A stretch of DNA of 64,000 nucleotides from an uncultured Eubacteriales bacterium. Lineage in GTDB: Bacteria; Bacillota; Clostridia; Christensenellales; Aristaeellaceae. Of the stretch, positions 60,622 to 64,000 are shown one piece after another. How positions within the stretch are numbered: the first letter of the stretch is position 1; each line of letters starts with the position of its first letter. The stretch lies in assembly GCA_902795275.1 (NCBI GenBank), contig CADBKQ010000002.1, positions 62,001 through 126,000 of the forward strand, in the 5' to 3' direction. The notes under the pieces were generated by a model. The model saw nothing but the letters and a program-made list of their open reading frames with translations, searched no databases and was not told the origin of the DNA. Both the position numbers and the translations under genes were made by a program.

Positions 60622-61667
60622 AGCAAAATCTCCTTGGTAGCCTGAATCAGCGCTTCCATCTGTGCTTTCGTGCCGATGGTGATGCGGGTGAAGTCCCGGA
60701 TGCGGGGCAGGTCAAAGTAGCGGATCAGGATGTTTTTCTCCCGCAGTTTCTTTTGGTATTCCGCCCCGCTCATGCCGGGCGCGGCGGCAAAGACGAAGTT
60801 GGCGCTGCTGGGAAGCGCCCGGAAGCCTAAATTCTTTAGCTGTTCCACCGTCCAGGCGCGGGTATCCATGATGGTCTGACGGCAGGATTCAAAGTAATCC
60901 GGCTGTTTTAGCGCCGCCGCGCCCGCCGCCTGGGTAAGGGTGTTCACGTTGTAAGGGTGGAAGGAGAAGCGTACCCGGTTCAGATCGTCGATCAGCGCCG
61001 CGTTCCCCATAGCGAATCCCAGCCGCGCCCCGGCTAACTGCCGGGACTTAGAGAAGGTGCGCACCACCAGCACGTTATCAAACTCCGGAATCAAGGCCAG
61101 CGCGCTTTCCCCGCCGAAATCCACATAGGCTTCGTCCACGATCACCACCTGGTCGGGGTTCTTCTCCGCGATTTCCCGCAGGGCGGAAAGCGGCAGGGCC
61201 TTGCCCGTGGGTGCGTTGGGATTGGCAATCACCACGCAGCGGTCGTTGCCCGCGTAGTCCTGAATGCGGACGTTGAAATCCTCGTCCAGGGGGATGATCT
61301 TCCTGTCCAGGCCGTACAGGTCGGCCCACACGGGATAGAAGCCGTAGGTAATATCCGGGAAGGCCAGCCCATGCCCGCCGAACACCTGGAACGCGAAGGC
61401 CAGGATTTCATCGGAACCGTTGCTGACGGTGATCTGGTTTTCTTGCAAGCCGTAGGTTTCCGCCAGCAGACGAATCAGCTTCGCGGCGGACAAATCGTTA
61501 TAAAGCTGCAAGGACTCCGCCGCTTCCGCCACGGCTTCCTTGACCCCCGGCGCCGGAGGAAATGGGCTTTCGTTGGTGTTCAGCTTGATCAGATTCCGCA
61601 CCTTGGGCTGTTCGCCGGGGACATAGGCTTTCAGGCTTTGCAGCCGTTCACTGAAAAATCTGCTCAT
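60618..61667 (-). CDS. hisC: Histidinol-phosphate aminotransferase
   Basis: A 349-residue fold-type I PLP aminotransferase. NTNESPFPP near the N-terminus, VIANPNAPTGKALPL, VVIVDEAYVDFGGES and the PLP-lysine segment VVRTFSKSRQLAGARLGF are visible. It converts imidazole acetol phosphate and Glu to histidinol phosphate. It overlaps hisD and hisB by 4 bp each. Confidence 0.95.
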   Translation of the reverse strand: MSRFFSERLQSLKAYVPGEQPKVRNLIKLNTNESPFPPAPGVKEAVAEAAESLQLYNDLSAAKLIRLLAETYGLQENQITVSNGSDEILAFAFQVFGGHGLAFPDITYGFYPVWADLYGLDRKIIPLDEDFNVRIQDYAGNDRCVVIANPNAPTGKALPLSALREIAEKNPDQVVIVDEAYVDFGGESALALIPEFDNVLVVRTFSKSRQLAGARLGFAMGNAALIDDLNRVRFSFHPYNVNTLTQAAGAAALKQPDYFESCRQTIMDTRAWTVEQLKNLGFRALPSSANFVFAAAPGMSGAEYQKKLREKNILIRYFDLPRIRDFTRITIGTKAQMEALIQATKEILL

Positions 61668-62950
61668 ACCGCTGACTCCCCAAACCGGATCGCCACGGAA
61701 TTGGCGTGGCCGTTCAGCCCTTCCCGCCGGGCAAAGGACACGATGCTGTCCTTTGCGGCTTTCAGCGCGTCCGTGGAATAATAGAGGAACTGGGATTTCT
61801 TCACGAAATCATCCACCGAAAGGGGGGAGGAGAACCGGGCTGTTCCGCTGGTGGGCAGGGTGTGGTTGGGGCCGGCCCAGTAGTCGCCCAGGGCTTCCGG
61901 CACGTTGCGGCCCAGGAAAACGCTCCCGGCGCTTTCGATGCGGGGCAGGTAGGCAAAGGGCTCGTCCACGCAGATTTCCAGGTGTTCGGGGGCAATGAGG
62001 TTGGCAATGTCGATGCCCTGCTCCAGGTTGTGGACCACGATGATTTTTCCGTTGTTGTCGATGGATGCGCGGGCGATTTCCTGTCGGGGCAGCAGCTTCA
62101 ATTGCTTTTCGACTTCCGCCTGCACCTGCTCGGCGAGTTCCGCGCTGTCGGTCACCAAGATGGCCGATGCCAGTTTATCATGTTCCGCCTGGGAAAGCAA
62201 GTCCGCCGCCACGAACGCCGGGTTGCTTTTTCCGTCGGCCAGCACCAGGATTTCGCTCGGCCCGGCGATCATGTCAATATCCACGATGCCGTACACCCGG
62301 CGCTTGGCGGTGGCCACGAACACGTTGCCGGGGCCCACGATCTTGTCCACGTTGGGCACGGACTCCGTGCCGTAGGCCAGCGCCGCGATAGCCTGGGCGC
62401 CGCCCGCCTTCACGATCTTGGTGACGCCCGCGATCTTCGCCGCGCAGAGGATGGCGGGGTTCACCTTGCCATCCTTTCCCGGCGGGGTGGCGATGACGAT
62501 TTCCTTCACCCCGGCAATCTTGGGCGGCACCGCGTTCATGAGCACGGAGGAGGGATACGCCGCCGTGCCGCCGGGCACGTACAGGCCCACGCGCTTGAGC
62601 GGAATGACTCGCTGGCCCATCACCCTGCCGTCCTCTTCGCTGACGATGAAGCTGCTGCGCACCTGGCGCTTGTGGAAATTCTCGATGTTGTCCCTCGCCT
62701 GTTTCAGGATCTCGATGAACTCCGCGTCGCAGGCGGCGAAGGCTTCCGCGATTTCCTCTTCGCTGACCAGAACAGCATCCAATTCCGCCTTATCAAATTT
62801 CGCGGCGTATTCCTTCAACGCCCGGTCGCCGTTTTTGCGCACGTTGGCAATGATTTCATCGACGATGGCTTCGATTTCGTTTCCCGCCTGGATGGGCGGG
62901 GTTTTAAACTCCTCGGGTTTAAACTGGTCAACCGGCATGATCTTCATCAT
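61664..62950 (-). CDS. hisD: Histidinol dehydrogenase
   Basis: A 428-residue HisD, oxidising histidinol to histidine in two NAD+-dependent steps. LYVPGGTAAYPSSVLMNAVPP, IDMIAGPSEILVLAD, DLLSQAEHD (zinc-site) and PEHLEICVD are conserved. Start ATG at 62950, with GGGGGTG upstream, overlapping the hisG stop by 4 bp. Confidence 0.96.
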   Translation of the reverse strand: MMKIMPVDQFKPEEFKTPPIQAGNEIEAIVDEIIANVRKNGDRALKEYAAKFDKAELDAVLVSEEEIAEAFAACDAEFIEILKQARDNIENFHKRQVRSSFIVSEEDGRVMGQRVIPLKRVGLYVPGGTAAYPSSVLMNAVPPKIAGVKEIVIATPPGKDGKVNPAILCAAKIAGVTKIVKAGGAQAIAALAYGTESVPNVDKIVGPGNVFVATAKRRVYGIVDIDMIAGPSEILVLADGKSNPAFVAADLLSQAEHDKLASAILVTDSAELAEQVQAEVEKQLKLLPRQEIARASIDNNGKIIVVHNLEQGIDIANLIAPEHLEICVDEPFAYLPRIESAGSVFLGRNVPEALGDYWAGPNHTLPTSGTARFSSPLSVDDFVKKSQFLYYSTDALKAAKDSIVSFARREGLNGHANSVAIRFGESAV

Positions 62951-63570
62951 TGCGGCAGCACCCCCTGCAATTTTTCAGTGATTTGCATAATGATTTCGTT
63001 TTTGAATAAGTAACTGGCCCGGTTGGCGATGAGCCGGGCGCTGATGGGGCACACCGTTTCCAGCACCTTCAAATGGTTTTCCTTGAGCGTGCGGCCCGAT
63101 TCCACGATGTCCACGATCACGTCGGTCAGCCCCAGGATGGGGGCCAATTCGATGGAGCCGTTCAGCTTGATAATCTCGATTTCCCGGTTCTTGGCGTTGT
63201 AGTAGTCCTTGGCGATTTTAGTAAACTTGGTCGCCACCCGCAGCATTGACTCCCGGTCCTCCACATAATCGTCCGGCCCGGCCACGCAGACCCGGCACTT
63301 GCCGATGTTCAGGTCCAGCAGTTCATACACGTCGGGCTCCCCGTCCAGGAGAATGTCCTTTCCCACCACGCCGATGTCCGCCGCGCCGTACTCCACATAA
63401 ATCGCCACGTCGGAGGGCTTCACCAGCAGGTACCGCACGCCGTTTTCCGGGCTTTCCAGCACCAGCCGCCGGTCGCCGTCGTAGATGCCGCCGCAGTCGA
63501 AGCCGATCTTGGAGAACAAGGAAAGCACCTGGTCGCCCAGTCTTCCTTTCGGCAGCGCGATGTTAAGCAT
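62947..63570 (-). CDS. hisG: ATP phosphoribosyltransferase, short form
   Basis: A 207-residue catalytic HisG without the C-terminal regulatory domain, so it must work with HisZ, encoded just upstream. LNIALPKGRLGDQVL, ADIGVVGKDILLD and the PRPP-binding-type DVIVDIVESGRTLKEN are present. It catalyses the first step of the pathway and is the expected feedback-control point. The ATG at 63570 overlaps the hisZ end by 8 bp. Confidence 0.95.
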   Translation of the reverse strand: MLNIALPKGRLGDQVLSLFSKIGFDCGGIYDGDRRLVLESPENGVRYLLVKPSDVAIYVEYGAADIGVVGKDILLDGEPDVYELLDLNIGKCRVCVAGPDDYVEDRESMLRVATKFTKIAKDYYNAKNREIEIIKLNGSIELAPILGLTDVIVDIVESGRTLKENHLKVLETVCPISARLIANRASYLFKNEIIMQITEKLQGVLPQ

Positions 63571-64000
63571 CCTTCCCCACCTCCTCCAGACCGTTTTCCG
63601 TGAACCGGTACAGTTTATCATACCGGGCGTCCTCCGGCAGCTTCTTTTCCACCCGCACCCGCAGGCCGCCGCCCCGGGCCCGGAGGGATTCAGCCATCGT
63701 AAGCAACGCGCTCAAATCAGCGGTTTCGTTGTAGAGGATCAGCGCGTCCACGTCCGCCCCGTGCTGGGAACGGAACAGCACGTCCAATTCGTTCAGGTAC
63801 ACCGCGAAGCCGATGGCGTCCAGGTTCTTTCCGAACTTCCGCAGCAGCTTTCCGTAGTAGCCGCCGAACAGCAGCGCCCGCGGCACGCCCTCCACATAGC
63901 CCTGGAAAATCAGGCCGTCGTAATAATCGCAGTCGTTCACCAGCGAAAAGTCGAGGCGCATATGCTCCGCACAGCCCTTCTGTTTCAGCAGGCTGTACAC
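63563..64000 (-). CDS. hisZ: ATP phosphoribosyltransferase regulatory subunit, C-terminal part (cut by window edge)
   Basis: The last 145 residues of a HisZ, a class II aminoacyl-tRNA synthetase-like protein of usually 380-400 residues. The visible part has the HisS-like blocks LVNDCDYYDGLIFQGYVEG and LLFGGYYGKLLRKFG, then an anticodon-domain-like tail. It continues beyond the window, so no start is given. Together with the short HisG it forms the first enzyme of the pathway. Confidence 0.88.
   Translation of the reverse strand: MYSLLKQKGCAEHMRLDFSLVNDCDYYDGLIFQGYVEGVPRALLFGGYYGKLLRKFGKNLDAIGFAVYLNELDVLFRSQHGADVDALILYNETADLSALLTMAESLRARGGGLRVRVEKKLPEDARYDKLYRFTENGLEEVGKDA

Overview
The window is a GC-rich, densely packed bacterial chromosome segment. 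It most likely comes from an uncultured anaerobic member of the Clostridia. Supporting points are a complete Rnf complex, an Mbh-like multi-subunit Mrp antiporter, SpoIID- and Spo0A-like proteins, a short HisG with HisZ, a LexA operator of the Gram-positive type, strong AGGAGG ribosome-binding sites and TTGACA/TATAAT promoters. Assignment below class level is inference. There is no prophage, insertion sequence, CRISPR array, tRNA or rRNA that I can support.

Layout. 0.1-3.1 kb: an ECF-type sigma factor coupled to a membrane partner, then a secreted SH3 protein. 3.2-12.1 kb (minus strand): radical SAM protein, acyl-ACP thioesterase, MnmG, a TIGR01440 protein, a SpoU/TrmH methyltransferase, an aldehyde dehydrogenase and an MrfA-type helicase. 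12.4-16.2 kb: secreted peptidoglycan-binding protein, guaB, and divergent lexA with a LexA box inside its promoter. 16.2-23.6 kb: RNase P RNA, several secreted or surface proteins, a YfcE phosphodiesterase, a lipase-fold protein coupled to a Na/Pi transporter, and a rhomboid-like protein. 23.7-32.9 kb (minus): a ten-gene Mrp/Mbh-type cation antiporter operon with four antiporter-like subunits and no hydrogenase. 33.3-43.5 kb (plus, divergent): apbE, a NusG-domain-II protein and the rnf operon. 43.6-57.1 kb: tRNA/rRNA modification genes (mtaB, rsmE, prmA), a PQQ-propeller protein, a SpoIID-SH3 protein, and a murC-led operon that includes a split ThrE exporter and a degenerate Spo0A-like regulator. 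57.1-64.0 kb (minus): a compact his operon (hisZ-G-D-C-B-H-A-F-IE) that runs off the right edge.

The centrepiece is the energy-conservation region. ApbE attaches FMN to threonines of RnfG and RnfD. Here RnfG is replaced by a giant 1323-residue protein with about twelve FMN_bind-like repeats. Six keep an ApbE attachment motif and six have lost it. The gene sits at the head of the rnf operon, and the usual rnfG position between rnfD and rnfE is empty. Rnf would couple ferredoxin:NAD+ electron transfer to ion pumping, and the divergent Mrp-type operon could exchange Na+ and H+ across the same membrane. An extended flavin chain on the extracytosolic face is the most novel prospect in the window.

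The intergenic spaces hold unusual repeats. One is a 176-bp composite palindrome family with two full copies, three partial copies and compensatory changes in the stems. The other is a group of three inverted elements whose arms are short tandem words, with a different word at each locus.
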